DNA from: Qipengyuania sp. JC766
GTDB lineage: Bacteria; Pseudomonadota; Alphaproteobacteria; Sphingomonadales; Sphingomonadaceae
Assembly (NCBI RefSeq): GCF_040717445.1
Contig: NZ_JBFEFL010000001.1
Coordinates: 310,001-374,000 of the forward strand
DNA: 64,000 nt
Direction: 5' to 3'
This document shows, one piece after another, positions 47,595-58,609 of the stretch (positions are counted from its first letter, which is position 1; every line of letters begins with the position of its first letter). A program made the position numbers and the translations under genes. Under the pieces are notes generated by a model. The model was given only the letters and a program-made list of their open reading frames with translations. It did no database searches and had not been told where the DNA came from.

Positions 47595-48200
47595 CTATTC
47601 CTCGGGGACCGAGTCCATGTCGAACGCGCGGTTTTCCAAGGCCGGGTCTTCCAATGCGCGGACGAGCACGGCGGCCACGTCGCCGCGATGCGCCTTGCCG
47701 GATTTCTCGACTTCCTCGCCCAGGCGAATGCGCCGGTGCCCGTCTTCCTGCGTCAGCGAGACCGGGCGGATGATCGAATAGGCGAGCTCGCTTTCGACCA
47801 GATGCACATCGGCGTCGTGCTTGGCCTTGAGATAGTGGTGCAGGTCGCTGTCGGGATCGGGATCGTCCGCGCCGATGGAGCTCAGCATGACGAACTTGTT
47901 CACGCCCGCGGCCTGCGCCGCATCGACCAGCGCGATGGCGCCGTCACGGTCGATCGTGTCGGTCATGTCGGGCCCGGTTGAACTGCCCGATCCCGCTGCG
48001 AAGATAACCGCGTCCATGCCTTTGCAGGCGTCTTGCGGGAGATCGGCGAGGTCGCCCTGCCGGGTCTCGCAATCGTCGGGCAGGACGCTGGTGTCGGAGC
48101 TTTCGCGAACCAGCGCCACGGGGGAGTGTCCTTCGTCCTGCAACTGGCGCACGACGCGTTGACCTGTGTGGCCGGTGGCACCGGCGATGAGTACTTTCAT
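47595..48200 (-). CDS. NAD(P)H-binding atypical SDR (NmrA-like)
   Basis: The protein has 201 residues. It begins [20 protein letters not shown], a Gly-rich NAD(P) loop of the GATGxxG type, and has RQGDLADL and [11 protein letters not shown] as in YwnB/NmrA-like atypical short-chain dehydrogenases. It may be a regulator or a reductase of unknown substrate. ATG 48200 is chosen; the longer open frame upstream lies in the uvrA promoter region. Confidence 0.85.
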   Translation of the reverse strand: MKVLIAGATGHTGQRVVRQLQDEGHSPVALVRESSDTSVLPDDCETRQGDLADLPQDACKGMDAVIFAAGSGSSTGPDMTDTIDRDGAIALVDAAQAAGVNKFVMLSSIGADDPDPDSDLHHYLKAKHDADVHLVESELAYSIIRPVSLTQEDGHRRIRLGEEVEKSGKAHRGDVAAVLVRALEDPALENRAFDMDSVPEE

Positions 48201-48398
48201 GGCGGAATTCCTTGCATGTCTGCCGCGACGTCTGGGTGTCGGCGGCCTCTGCCCGTTCGACGCGCGGGGCGCCGAGCCGTTCCGCAAGCGCGGGGGACCT
48301 TTGCGGATGGACGCCGCATCACCACATGGCGCGAGGACCGGCGCGACGGAACCACGCAAGGCATCCGTGCGCTGTGACACAAGCGGCCGTCCCGGCGC

Positions 48399-48427
48399 TT
48401 GACATCACGGAACACAAACGGAACACG
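48399..48427 (+). promoter_or_regulatory. uvrA promoter with LexA (SOS) box
   Basis: TTGACA (48399-48404) is followed after 17 bases by AACACG (48422-48427). The LexA box GAAC-N7-GAAC (48410-48424), which is GTTC-N7-GTTC on the other strand and the form described for alphaproteobacteria, lies across the spacer and -10. Transcription would start about at the uvrA ATG (48434). Confidence 0.75.
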
Positions 48428-48433
48428 GCCCCT

Positions 48434-51361
<2,928 letters not shown>

Positions 51362-51411
51362 GTGCGGACAAAGTGTTGGCTGACTGTCCTTTGGAAAATA
51401 TTTGCCCTTAA

Positions 51412-51440
51412 AAGGGTCTGCTAGATACACTTTCCATGAG
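51412..51440 (+). promoter_or_regulatory. Weak promoter candidate of the AT-rich island
   Basis: TTGCCC (about 51412-51417) and ATACAC 17 bases on form a weak pair about 40 bases before the first island gene, whose ribosome binding site GAGGGG is clear. Low confidence because AT-rich DNA yields many such matches. Confidence 0.25.
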
Positions 51441-51480
51441 CTTTTAGCGTTTTGCTCAGGTAGATTTTTGAGGGGATGGC

Positions 51481-51795
51481 ATGGCTGCTGATTTAAAGAC
51501 TTTCTTGGATCCATCTTATCAATCCACTGAGTTGCGCGCTTTTGCGTTCATCAGTGCGCAGTTTGCACGGGGTGCTCGAACCTCAGTGGATTGCCTGCTG
51601 CCCTTTACGATTTTTGCTGCGGGTGAGCTCGAAGGCCAGCCATTCGATGCTGACAAAATGCAAAAATTCTTGTCGCAAAAATATTTCCTAAATCTGCCCC
51701 TTTTTGTGATTGAAGACCTTACGTACTCAATGAAAAAAGTCGGCGCTTTGGTCGAAATGAATGGCGTACAAAATCCCTGTGTATGCGGATGTTAG
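51481..51795 (+). pseudogene. N-terminal part of a PIN-like protein, separated by a +1 frameshift
   Basis: The reading frame gives 104 residues from ATG 51481 (ribosome binding site GAGGGG). The segment PFDADKMQKFLSQKYFLNLP and then FVIEDLTYSMKKVGALVEMNG looks like a winged-helix domain of the kind found at the N-terminus of large PIN-like nucleases. The frame then runs out of phase into NPCVCGC and stops. The next frame begins with YKIPVYAD, which would continue VEMNGV naturally after a one-base shift within 51761-51792. It could be an inactivating indel, a sequencing error or, less likely, a programmed shift or a true two-gene pair. Confidence 0.6.
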
Positions 51796-53455
51796 ACCTC
51801 AGACACTATCATCTGATGAAGAACTTGATATGTCTGTGGATCAAATAGACCAAGTATCGCGTCAGCTTGCAGAGTACGCAAATATTCGCGACTTAGCGGA
51901 GCCCCTTTCTGGCGCAAGCTGGTCGGAGGTGTTAATCGATTTCTTTGCTAGGGAAAGGTTCGACCGAAAGTTTAAAAGGAATGTGACAAAAGGGCGTGCG
52001 ATAATCGCTAGCCCAATTTTTACTGACCATAAGGTGGTTGCGGACTTTATCCGTCATCATCACGATTTAGGATCTGAGATATATAAGATTATTGAAAAAA
52101 TATACTATGGAGTTCTTGTAACCGATTTTCTCACAAAGATCCAAAATACACCGAACGATGTCGATGCAAGGGGTCTGCAAATTGTCTATGACGCTCCGGT
52201 ATTGATGAGATTAGTCGGTTTTTGTGGTAGGATAATCCAAAAAGCGGCCAGAGAAATGCATGATTCTCTTGCAGCATTGGGTTGTGAATTTTTCTATTAC
52301 GGGCATTCCTATAACGAACTTCTTGCGAACGTCGATTACATAATAACTCAACGAAAGCTTGGAGAGCCCCTTCGCCCCGAGACGGAAGAGGCTTTTCGCA
52401 AGGGCGAGCTCAGCATTGCTGATCTAACCACCTTTAAAACTGCGCCGGATCGCATCCTTTATAGTGACTTAGGAGCCACCGAACATCCCGCTTCGTACGA
52501 AGATCGGTCGGGAGATGAGCACCAGATCGACGAAGTTGCCTTCAAAAATCGGCTCGGGCACGGGGGTATAGGTTGGGGCACTACCAAAAATGCCGCTGAG
52601 GCTGATGCCGCAAGCCTTGCTTTGACGCTGCGTCTGCGGAGAGGAAAATCCTCCACAGACTTGTTTAAGAGTGGTACTATATTCGTTACTCACAACACGG
52701 GATTAGTGCGACATGCAAGGGTTTTTTTAAAAGAAAACGGACTTTTGCCTGCCCGTACTTTGAATCCATTTCAAACCATGACTCAAGTAACGACAATCGC
52801 GTGGCTTGCGAAAGGGGTTGCCTTCGATTCCTCAAGGGTAAGCGCGCAACTGATAGCCGATTGCTACAGTGCTGCAGTTCCCGAAGAAGGGTGGAATCAA
52901 GAACTACTTAACAAGGTCGCACAGTATGGCAAAGACGAGATCTCTTTGATGCTCACCGACGCTCTTTTTTCGAGCAGTATTAGGCAGATCGCGTCCGAAA
53001 AGTCTCTTGGAAATGTCGCTATTTTGCGTTCAACTAGCACTGCTGATGTCGTACGGGATGCGCGAGAAGCTGCGGATAAGATTCGCGAGGAGGAAAGGGG
53101 CAAAGGATTTGCGGAAGGCAAATCTGAAGCGCTTGGAGAGACTTCGGCGCGCTTGTCTCTTAAAGCCAAGACAATCTCAGACAAAATTGGAAGAGCGATT
53201 GTGTATTTGGTTCTCGCCTCAGCGGGATATCTGCTTCTGGAAAGTGTGCCGGGGGTGAACTTGCCTCTCATCGATGACAACAACATAGCTGTCATTGCTG
53301 TCGCGATCGCTATTTCGTTATGGTCCCTAGTTTCTTTGATGGGGTTGGCGAAGGACCTCTCTTTACAAGAAATTGTGTCTAGGGGCGTTTTTAAAGCAGT
53401 TAGGAAACTACAGGTTTTGCTTGTTGGAACAGACCCTAACGAAATTTCATCGTAA
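51761..53455 (+). CDS. PIN-like nuclease domain protein with C-terminal membrane anchor
   Basis: The protein has 564 residues. Residues about 140-330 match the PIN-like pattern: YDAPVLMRLVG (Asp144), YNELLANVD (Glu186), AEADAASLALTLRLRRG (Asp282) and IFVTHNTGL (Asn312). A helical region and a charged coiled coil (about 430-470, RDAREAADKIREEERGKG) follow, then two spans at about 479-494 and 508-529. A TGA lies directly before ATG 51761 in this frame, and the missing start of the domain lies in the overlapping frame. DNA here is AT-rich: three 60-base lines counted by eye gave 33-47% GC, against 68% for a uvrA line. Likely horizontally acquired; an RNA or DNA nuclease role in defence is inference. 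Confidence 0.65.
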   Translation: MAYKIPVYADVRPQTLSSDEELDMSVDQIDQVSRQLAEYANIRDLAEPLSGASWSEVLIDFFARERFDRKFKRNVTKGRAIIASPIFTDHKVVADFIRHHHDLGSEIYKIIEKIYYGVLVTDFLTKIQNTPNDVDARGLQIVYDAPVLMRLVGFCGRIIQKAAREMHDSLAALGCEFFYYGHSYNELLANVDYIITQRKLGEPLRPETEEAFRKGELSIADLTTFKTAPDRILYSDLGATEHPASYEDRSGDEHQIDEVAFKNRLGHGGIGWGTTKNAAEADAASLALTLRLRRGKSSTDLFKSGTIFVTHNTGLVRHARVFLKENGLLPARTLNPFQTMTQVTTIAWLAKGVAFDSSRVSAQLIADCYSAAVPEEGWNQELLNKVAQYGKDEISLMLTDALFSSSIRQIASEKSLGNVAILRSTSTADVVRDAREAADKIREEERGKGFAEGKSEALGETSARLSLKAKTISDKIGRAIVYLVLASAGYLLLESVPGVNLPLIDDNNIAVIAVAIAISLWSLVSLMGLAKDLSLQEIVSRGVFKAVRKLQVLLVGTDPNEISS

Positions 53456-53712
53456 AGTTTCTAAAGCCACTACGCGGCTTAGCTATGCCGGCCCCGTCGC
53501 CAGCAGCCGGCGGGAGAAAAAGCTGATCCCCATGCATCATGAGTGGCCGTGCGCGCATCGTCCGAACTGGGTGCAAGCGGCGTAAACCCGTGGAAGGTCA
53601 ACGGTCATCGCGCCGAGCGCGCCATGGCAAGCGGTTTTCCGATCATCGGCGGCGGACGGTGCCGCAGGAAGGATCCGGCTTCCGACGGTCGGCGATCAAA
53701 ACCGAGTAAGTC
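53456..53712. other. Gap after the island, no feature seen
   Basis: 257 bases between the PIN-like gene and the next - strand gene. Composition returns to GC-rich after about 53480, marking the right edge of the island. I see no tRNA, direct repeat or gene that would explain integration. Confidence 0.4.
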
Positions 53713-54345
53713 TCACCCCGGATGCACGGTCGTGAACACGATCATCCCGTAACCAACAGTCAGTCCGATATAAAGCCACAGCAGGGTCAAGCACACACGC
53801 TTCGATTTCGAGAAGAACAACCAAATCATCGGGATGATGGAGAGCATGGCGACCATGCTTGCGATCGCCTGTTGGGGGGTCAGGGACGCTGCGATTTCCT
53901 GCTGCTTTTCCGCCGTTACGAAAACCATGGTCGCGATCGTACCGAGGACGTTGACGCCCAGCACCCCGCCGACGACGAAACGCTTTTGTTGCCAGAACCA
54001 GACGTCGAAGTCCGGCCAGTCGTCCGGCTCATCCGGGAAGGTCATGCTGGCCACTAGGTAATACCAGCCGAAGGCCAGCAATATGCCCAGCACGGTGCCG
54101 CCGTTGAACGGCATAAGGTCCCGGTACCCGTACATGTGCAGGAAGAAGGTGGACTGGTCCACAATCACCAGCAAGCCCAGCAGTGGCGTCAGCCAGCCGA
54201 TATGGATGCGCTCCATCCCCGGATCGATCCCCGCCTTGCGCCGCGCGCGCAGCTTCAGCACGCGGGCGAAGCCGCGCAGCACCTCTGCCATGGCAAGGCC
54301 CATCAGCAGTATGAAAGCCTCGAACAGGAAATTGAAACCCGGCAT
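53713..54345 (-). CDS. Integral membrane protein of unknown function
   Basis: The protein has 210 residues. ATG 54345 gives MPGFNFLFEAFILLMGLAMAEVL; the longer open frame upstream runs through a repeat and is not coding. About five spans: the start, LTPLLGLLVIVDQSTFFLHM, VLGILLAFGWYYLVASM, VVGGVLGVNVLGTIATMVF and the last 60 residues. No named family is recognised. Confidence 0.7.
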   Translation of the reverse strand: MPGFNFLFEAFILLMGLAMAEVLRGFARVLKLRARRKAGIDPGMERIHIGWLTPLLGLLVIVDQSTFFLHMYGYRDLMPFNGGTVLGILLAFGWYYLVASMTFPDEPDDWPDFDVWFWQQKRFVVGGVLGVNVLGTIATMVFVTAEKQQEIAASLTPQQAIASMVAMLSIIPMIWLFFSKSKRVCLTLLWLYIGLTVGYGMIVFTTVHPG

Positions 54346-54454
54346 CGCTACGCGCCCCCCATGGCGTGGCTGGTGCGGCATAGTCCGCCGGATCGGCGCG
54401 TTTGGCAAGCGGGAGGGGAAGCGTTGTGCGCGGTTCGGGTGCCTTCGCGCTTTC

Positions 54455-54543
54455 ACGTCACCCCGGGCCTGACCCGGGGTCCCGCTACTTCTAGGGCGGC
54501 ATTGGAAGGAAGCGGGACCCCGGCTCGGGGGCCGGGGTGACGT
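54455..54543. repeat. REP-like inverted repeat
   Basis: The left arm 54455-54486 starts with ACGTCACCCCGGG and ends GGGGTCCCGCT. The right arm 54511-54543 is its near-perfect inverse (AGCGGGACCCCGG to CCGGGGTGACGT). The arms of 32 and 33 bases flank a 24-base centre. Its shape and GTCACCCCGG core resemble dispersed palindromic repeats of sphingomonads. Only one copy is seen in this window. Confidence 0.75.
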
Positions 54544-54644
54544 CGCAAAGGGCATCCTCTCCCGCGCCGCACGAAAATCCTGTCCTACACGCCCCGTCCT
54601 GTATATCTGGTCCGGTTCCCCTGAAACCATCGACAGGTGAACCG

Positions 54645-55748
54645 ATGACCGATCTTTCCCATACCGCAAACCTCCCCGCGCTGGTCCAGGCGCTGCCGGC
54701 GGACGTTACGCGCGCGGCGCAGACGCAGTTCGGCACGGCCGCGCAGATCGTGTTCCTGGAGGCGCTGGCGACCAGCGGCTCCGTCCGGTCGGCTGCGCGG
54801 CGGGCCGGGACATCCCACCAGAGCGCCTATCGCGCGCGCTGCTCCACGCCGGCATTCCGGCGAGCGTGGGACGCGGCGCTGCTGGCTGCGCGGGCCCATG
54901 CGGAAGGCGAGCTGGCCGACCGTGCGCTGAACGGCGTGACCGAAAAGGTGTTCTACCATGGCGAGCAGGTGGACGAGCGCGTCCGCTATTCCGACAGGCT
55001 GCTGCTCGCCCATCTCGGCCGGCTGGACCGGCTGGCGGAACAGGCCGGGGCGAACGCGCTGGCGGAGGATTTCGACGGCATGCTGGAACGCTTCGGCAGG
55101 GGCGAGGACCTGGCGCCCGACACGCCTGCCCCGGCGGACGAAGCGGGTGGTGCCGGGTCCGGGCCCGATGGCGAGGCCGGGGCCGGGAATTTACCCCCAG
55201 GACACTGGTCCAGGCGGTCCATGTCTCCCGGACCCCGGCCCGGAGACGAGCCGGAAACGGACGGGAACGGGGACGACACCGACCTCGAGGACGAGATGGA
55301 CGCCAAACGCCCGCCCCACGCGCCGCGCCTGTCGGCGCTGGGGGATGCGGACGAGGTGTTCGAGTGCCAGGCTGAGGCCTTCCTGGCGGGCGATCCCGAG
55401 TGGTGGCGCGTCGGATCGGACTATCGCACGTTCGAGTACCACAACAACGTCTGGCTGCCCGAGCTCGAGGCTGTGGCCAGGTCGGACGATGCTGAAGACG
55501 AGGACGCGGAGGGCGAGGACTCGGAGGGCGACGCGCCCGACGGGGAGGCGCCCGAAGAGGAGACCGAGACGCAGGACACGGCCGAAGACCCCTACGCCAC
55601 CGATTACGACGATGCGTGCGAGGACGAAGGCTACGCCGAGGACGCGGCCCGGTACGAAGCGGCCGTGCGCGAGGCCGCAGCCGACGCGGCGCGTTCCGCA
55701 GAGCCGCATCCGGACTTGCCGCCCGGACCGCGGATCATGCTGCTGTAG
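54645..55748 (+). CDS. HTH protein with long acidic tail (terminase-small-subunit-like start)
   Basis: The protein has 367 residues. ATG 54645 follows AGGTGAA. Residues about 30-75 form a helix-turn-helix (FLEALATSGSVRSAARRAGTSHQSAYRARC, in part) followed by TPAFRRAWDAALLAARAHAEGEL, a layout seen in phage terminase small subunits and in sphingomonad orphan proteins. The middle (about 150-220) is Gly/Pro/Asp-rich, and the last 150 residues are strongly acidic (DEDAEGEDSEGDAPDGE). No terminase large subunit is nearby. It may be a DNA-binding regulator; this is inference. Confidence 0.65.
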   Translation: MTDLSHTANLPALVQALPADVTRAAQTQFGTAAQIVFLEALATSGSVRSAARRAGTSHQSAYRARCSTPAFRRAWDAALLAARAHAEGELADRALNGVTEKVFYHGEQVDERVRYSDRLLLAHLGRLDRLAEQAGANALAEDFDGMLERFGRGEDLAPDTPAPADEAGGAGSGPDGEAGAGNLPPGHWSRRSMSPGPRPGDEPETDGNGDDTDLEDEMDAKRPPHAPRLSALGDADEVFECQAEAFLAGDPEWWRVGSDYRTFEYHNNVWLPELEAVARSDDAEDEDAEGEDSEGDAPDGEAPEEETETQDTAEDPYATDYDDACEDEGYAEDAARYEAAVREAAADAARSAEPHPDLPPGPRIMLL

Positions 55749-55778
55749 GGGAAGGGGGCCTCAGGGCCCCCTCGCACG

Positions 55779-56360
55779 TCAGCTGACGAGTTCGAGATCG
55801 ACGGAGGCGTGGCCGGTGGCGATCAGGCCGATCTCCGTCGCCGCGGCGCGGCTCACGTCGATATGGCGGCCGCGTACGAAAGGCCCGCGATCGTTGATGC
55901 GCACGATCACGCTCTTGCCGGTACGCTTGTTGGTCACACGCACCTTCGACCCGAAGGGCAGCGTCTTGTGCGCGGCGGTCATGGCATTCATGTCGAACCG
56001 CTCGCCATTGGCCGTGCGGCGGCCGTGGAAGCGCTTGCCGTAATAGGAGGCGATGCCGCTGCCGAGCGAGCGCTGGGTGGTGACTTCGGGCTCCACTGGC
56101 ACTTCGATCGTCTCGAGGTCGACTTCGTTGCCGGACGCCTCGGGCGCGGGCGGCAGCGTCTCGAACGCGTCGAAGCTCTCCTCGACGCTGGGCATGGTGT
56201 CGATCGCCGCGGACTGGTCCGCGGGCGACGGCAGCGCCGGCACGGCGGTCGTGGCATCGTCGGTCGCTTCGGCCAGGGCGGCGCTCGCGGGGACCGCGAA
56301 GGTCAGCGCGCCGATGGCAAGCAACATGCGCATCCGCGCCCGGGTGGAGTAATCGGTCAT
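55779..56360 (-). CDS. rlpA: RlpA-like septal ring lytic transglycosylase
   Basis: The protein has 193 residues. ATG 56360 starts a signal peptide ([19 protein letters not shown]). After an acidic, Pro/Ala-rich linker the double-psi barrel domain (about 100-190) has [30 protein letters not shown] (in part), [22 protein letters not shown] and [10 protein letters not shown], all RlpA motifs. No lipobox and no SPOR domain are seen. It should trim naked glycan strands. The long open frame upstream of 56360 lacks protein-like composition. Confidence 0.88.
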   Translation of the reverse strand: MTDYSTRARMRMLLAIGALTFAVPASAALAEATDDATTAVPALPSPADQSAAIDTMPSVEESFDAFETLPPAPEASGNEVDLETIEVPVEPEVTTQRSLGSGIASYYGKRFHGRRTANGERFDMNAMTAAHKTLPFGSKVRVTNKRTGKSVIVRINDRGPFVRGRHIDVSRAAATEIGLIATGHASVDLELVS

Positions 56361-57170
56361 GGAAGTGTTCCCATCCAAATTCGAACGGGGCTTTACGGGC
56401 GGAAGGTTGACGGTTCCAAACCGCCTCCTCGGCTCACCGACGGTCAGAAACGACTCGTCCGTTAAATGAGGCGAAAACGAGGTATCGCGTAGTTTCGAAG
56501 GGTGCCGAAAGGGTGGTTCCGACCCGGGAATCGGCAGCGAATCGATGCCTCGGTGGTCCTCGATTCGCCCATCCGGAACCACGATTCCGCGGATGAACCG
56601 GCGGGTAGACGCTCGTGAATGAGGGGGGCTGACACAGAAAATGGGGCCGGTATCGCTACCGACCCCACTCTCACCGTCGCGTGGTCCCGTCTTCCGGCGA
56701 ACCGTCCGACGAGCGCTTGGCGCCCGGTGTTTTCCCGCGCTCTTGCCACGAGGGCAGGGCAGCGGTTCTGTCACCGGCGCTCGCGCCGGCATCCGGGTCC
56801 TCTCGGTTCCCGCACAGTCCGAAGACCGTGCGTTCCCCGGCAAGGGGCCCGAGACCGAACATCCTGGCGGCCGGTCTTCTCGAACGGCATGGTTCCGACC
56901 GAAGTCTTCCCCGTGCCTCGAAGTCCGACCGGACATCCGGCCCGTGTCGACATGCTTGGCGACCCTCTCGATCGGCCGTTCCGCGTCCGGGCAAGCCCGT
57001 GTCACGGTCCGTCCTCGAACATCGCCTGGACAGATGTCTTCACGCCGAACCGGTTCGAAATTGCCTTCGCTATCAGGTGGTTAGACCTTCAATCGAAGAC
57101 CGTTTCTGGCCTGTTCGATGTCCCGAGAATGCGTCCACCGACCGAGTTGCGCAAGGGATGCAAGACCGAC

Positions 57171-57213
57171 TTATCCACTTTCCCCGGAATTCGCGGTGGA
57201 CAAGAGTGGATAA
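57171..57213. repeat. Inverted pair of DnaA-box-like 9-mers
   Basis: TTATCCACT (57171-57179) and its inverse AGTGGATAA (57205-57213) are one base from the DnaA box TTATNCACA. The second sits in the inverted repeat ACAAGAGT-N5-ACTCTTGT (57200-57220). Confidence 0.5.
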
Positions 57214-57219
57214 CTCTTG

Positions 57220-57261
57220 TGCGCGTGCGAGAAAGAGAGTGAACCTTTGTTGCGCGTGCGA
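57220..57261. repeat. Direct repeat of an 11-mer
   Basis: TGCGCGTGCGA occurs at 57220-57230 and again at 57251-57261, 31 bases apart, between the DnaA-box-like pair and the 3' end of argG. Confidence 0.6.
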
Positions 57262-57283
57262 ACCAACTCGCGACACAATTGGC

Positions 57284-58513
57284 TCAATTGCGTGGTTTGC
57301 GTCGCCGGCCGATTAGCTTGAGGCGCAGGGCCTGCAGGTTGATGAAGCCTTCGGCATCCCGCTGGTTGTAGCTGCCCGCATCGTCCTCGAAAGTGACGAC
57401 GTCCTGGCTGTAGAGGTTGAAGCTCACATCGGCACGGCGCCCGACGACGCTGGCGAGGCCCTTGTAGAGCTTCAGGCGAACCTCGCCGGTGACCAGTTGC
57501 TGGCTGTGGTCGATCGCCGCCTGCAGCATCTCCCGTTCCGGAGCGAACCAGAAACCGTTGTACACGAGCTCCGCGTATTTCGGCATGAGCTCGTCCTTCA
57601 GGTGCATCGCGCCCCTATCGAGCGTCAGCTGCTCGATCCCGCGATGGGCCCGGGCGTAGATCTCGCCGCCGGGCGTCTCGTACATCCCGCGGCTCTTCAT
57701 GCCGACGAAGCGGTTCTCGACGAGATCCAGCCGGCCGATGCCGTGCTTGCGACCGAGATCGTTCAGCGCCGCGAGCAAGGTGCCAGGGCTCATGGCATTG
57801 CCGTTCACGGCGACGCCGTCCCCCTTGTCGAAACCGATGGTGATGTATTCCGGCTCGTCAGGCGCCTCTTCGGGATGGTCGGTGCGGGAATAGACGTAGT
57901 CCGGCGTCTCTTCCCACGGATCCTCCAGCACAAGACCTTCGCTGGACGTGTGCAACAGGTTCGCGTCGGTAGAGAAGGGCGCTTCTCCGCGCTTGTCCTT
58001 GGGAACGGCGATCTGGTGCTTTTCCGCCCATGCAATCAGCGCGGTGCGGCTGGTAAGGTCCCATTCGCGCCACGGCGCGATGACCTTGATGTCCGGATCG
58101 AGAGCATAGGCGCTTAGCTCGAAGCGGACCTGATCATTACCCTTGCCGGTCGCGCCGTGGGCGATTGCGTCGGCGCCGGTCTCATGAGCGATCTCGACGA
58201 GCCGTTTGGAGATCAGAGGCCGCGCTATGCTCGTGCCGAGAAGGTAGTCGCCTTCGTAGCGGGCATTGGCGCGCATCATCGGAAAGACGAAGTCCCGCAC
58301 GAACTCCTCGCGCAGGTCCTCGATGTAGATGTGTTCGTCCGGGATACCCATCGCCCGGGCCTTCTGGCGTGCGGGCTCGATCTCCTCGCCCTGACCGAGA
58401 TCGGCAGTGAACGTGACGACCTCCAGCCCGCGTTCGACTTCCAGCCACTTGGCTATCACGCTGGTATCGAGTCCGCCCGAATAGGCGAGGACGACTTTCC
58501 GAATGTCCGACAT
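57284..58513 (-). CDS. argG: Argininosuccinate synthase
   Basis: The protein has 409 residues; it joins citrulline and aspartate with ATP in arginine synthesis. The ATP pyrophosphatase loop [10 protein letters not shown] is at residues about 10-19, and [25 protein letters not shown] and SPGTLL are conserved. Length is standard for the family. ATG 58513. No ARG-box-like operator is evident. It is a single gene with cfa upstream on the same strand. Confidence 0.98.
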   Translation of the reverse strand: MSDIRKVVLAYSGGLDTSVIAKWLEVERGLEVVTFTADLGQGEEIEPARQKARAMGIPDEHIYIEDLREEFVRDFVFPMMRANARYEGDYLLGTSIARPLISKRLVEIAHETGADAIAHGATGKGNDQVRFELSAYALDPDIKVIAPWREWDLTSRTALIAWAEKHQIAVPKDKRGEAPFSTDANLLHTSSEGLVLEDPWEETPDYVYSRTDHPEEAPDEPEYITIGFDKGDGVAVNGNAMSPGTLLAALNDLGRKHGIGRLDLVENRFVGMKSRGMYETPGGEIYARAHRGIEQLTLDRGAMHLKDELMPKYAELVYNGFWFAPEREMLQAAIDHSQQLVTGEVRLKLYKGLASVVGRRADVSFNLYSQDVVTFEDDAGSYNQRDAEGFINLQALRLKLIGRRRKPRN

Positions 58514-58609
58514 GCCTGCACTCCTGTTTCGCCGGCGCGGCTATCAGCGCTCCGGACGGGACGCAATCGCGAACCTTGTCGGGCAGCGCCCGTGAATCTT
58601 GGCGGCAGG

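Larger units (their letters stand above)
56361..57283. other. 923-base gene-free stretch between rlpA and argG
   Basis: Open frames here on both strands are Arg/Pro/Ser-rich, carry no motif and lack ribosome binding sites, so they appear non-coding. GC-rich hairpins occur, for example TGGGGCCGGTA/TACCGACCCCA (about 56640-56665) and CCGGCGC/GCGCCGG (56774-56789). DnaA-box-like and direct repeats lie at 57171-57261. It is downstream of argG and upstream of rlpA, both on the - strand. Confidence 0.5.

Noticed and set aside
56361-57005. N-terminal extension of rlpA by about 215 codons
   Set aside because: A proper signal peptide begins at ATG 56360, and the upstream codons do not look like a protein.
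57171-57261. Replication origin
   Set aside because: Only two imperfect DnaA boxes, no clear AT-rich unwinding element and no dnaA, parAB, gid or hemE neighbours.
56619-57316. Two open frames of about 210 codons between rlpA and argG
   Set aside because: Both are Arg/Ser/Pro-rich with no motif, and one runs into argG antisense; judged non-coding.
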